Below are positions 13,553-13,939 of a stretch of 13,939 nt of DNA, in pieces. This DNA is from an uncultured Desulfobulbaceae bacterium. GTDB taxonomy: Bacteria > Desulfobacterota > Desulfobulbia > Desulfobulbales > BM004. The stretch is taken from contig CAMYJP010000021.1 of the NCBI GenBank assembly GCA_947258675.1, positions 1-13,939 on the forward strand, in the 5' to 3' direction. Position 1 is the stretch's first letter. Each line of letters opens with the position of its first letter. Under the pieces are notes generated by a model that did not search any database, was not told where the DNA came from, and saw nothing but the letters and a program-made list of their open reading frames with translations. Both the position numbers and the translations under genes were made by a program.

Positions 13553-13939
13553 AAAGAAGAGTGGTGGTAACTGGCGCTGGACTGGTAACTCCGCTTGGGG
13601 TAGGACTAGAGAATACCTGGGAAGGACTTTGCGCCGGCAGAAGCGGAGTTGGGTTGATTACCCGTTTTGATACCAGTGATTTTCCCGTTAAGATTGCTGC
13701 GGAAGTTAAAGATTTTCATGGTGAGGAATTTATTGATAAAAAGCTGGTTAAACACTTTGATCTTTTTGTGCAATATGCTGTAGCTTCCGCTGGAATGGCC
13801 ATTGAAGACGCAGGCCTTGTCATCTCGAAGGAAAATGCAACCCGGGTTGGTGTTGTTACTGGTAATGGTATTGGCGGCCTTACTACTATTGAAAAATATC
13901 ACCAGATTCTTAATGACCGTGGTCCGAAAAGAATAACAC
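13549..13939 (+). CDS. fabF: FabF: beta-ketoacyl-ACP synthase II, N-terminal part
   Basis: Elongating condensing enzyme of FAS II. Only the first 130 residues are in the window; the catalytic Cys-His-His residues lie beyond the right edge. The visible part is typical: KRRVVVTGAGLVTPLGVGLE, WEGLCAGRSGVGLITRFDTS, DFPVKIAAEVKDF, and VGVVTGNGIGGLTTIEKYH in the first half of the thiolase fold. The start is TTG at 13549, which gives the family N-terminus MKRRVVVTG and is correctly spaced from GAGGAGG. A GTG four codons later is too far from that site. It lies 171 bases after acpP, the normal gene order. Confidence 0.94.
   Translation, partial: MKRRVVVTGAGLVTPLGVGLENTWEGLCAGRSGVGLITRFDTSDFPVKIAAEVKDFHGEEFIDKKLVKHFDLFVQYAVASAGMAIEDAGLVISKENATRVGVVTGNGIGGLTTIEKYHQILNDRGPKRIT

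Overview
The window looks like a chromosomal segment from an anaerobic Gram-negative bacterium, most likely a Desulfobacterota (sulfate-reducer-like) lineage. The evidence is a full outer-membrane lipid-asymmetry (Mla) gene set, a type II fatty-acid synthesis (FAS II) operon opened by rpmF-plsX-fabH, and an electron-transfer flavoprotein alpha subunit with an N-terminal two-cluster ferredoxin domain, typical of anaerobes. Base composition is moderate (low 40s % G+C by eye). The lineage is an inference from gene content and protein style.

Layout. (1) 1-941, minus strand: N-terminal two thirds of a sigma-54-dependent NtrC-type response regulator, cut by the window edge, with an atypical receiver. 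(2) 942-1313: divergent intergenic region. (3) 1314-6154, plus strand: mla cluster in the order mlaE-mlaF-mlaD, then a 675-base non-coding block, then mlaA-mlaC and a small cyclic-nucleotide-binding-domain protein. mlaE/mlaF/mlaD overlap by ATGA. No MlaB (STAS) gene is present. (4) 3323-3901: the non-coding block holds a family of imperfect inverted and direct repeats built on CTAG-GTTTCC-ATCC-GGAAAC followed by a T-rich tract, enclosing further stem-loops. It resembles a nest of small MITE/REP-like palindromic elements. (5) 6155-6668: non-coding leader with two good sigma-70-type promoters. (6) 6669 to the right edge, plus strand: rpmF-plsX-fabH-[acyl-CoA dehydrogenase-etfB-etfA]-fabG-acpP-fabF, with fabF cut by the window edge.

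How the genes work together. MlaA (outer membrane), MlaC (periplasm) and MlaD-E-F (inner-membrane MCE/ABC complex) form one retrograde phospholipid transport path. The second operon makes fatty acyl chains (FabH, FabG, AcpP, FabF) and passes them to phospholipid synthesis (PlsX). The most unusual part is a complete acyl-CoA dehydrogenase/ETF electron-transfer module inside the FAS II operon, at the place between fabH and fabG where fabD often sits. It is joined to fabG by an ATGA overlap. No fabD or classical enoyl-ACP reductase is visible in the window. This makes a role for the flavoprotein module in fatty-acid synthesis (enoyl reduction or primer supply) a reasonable but untested hypothesis.
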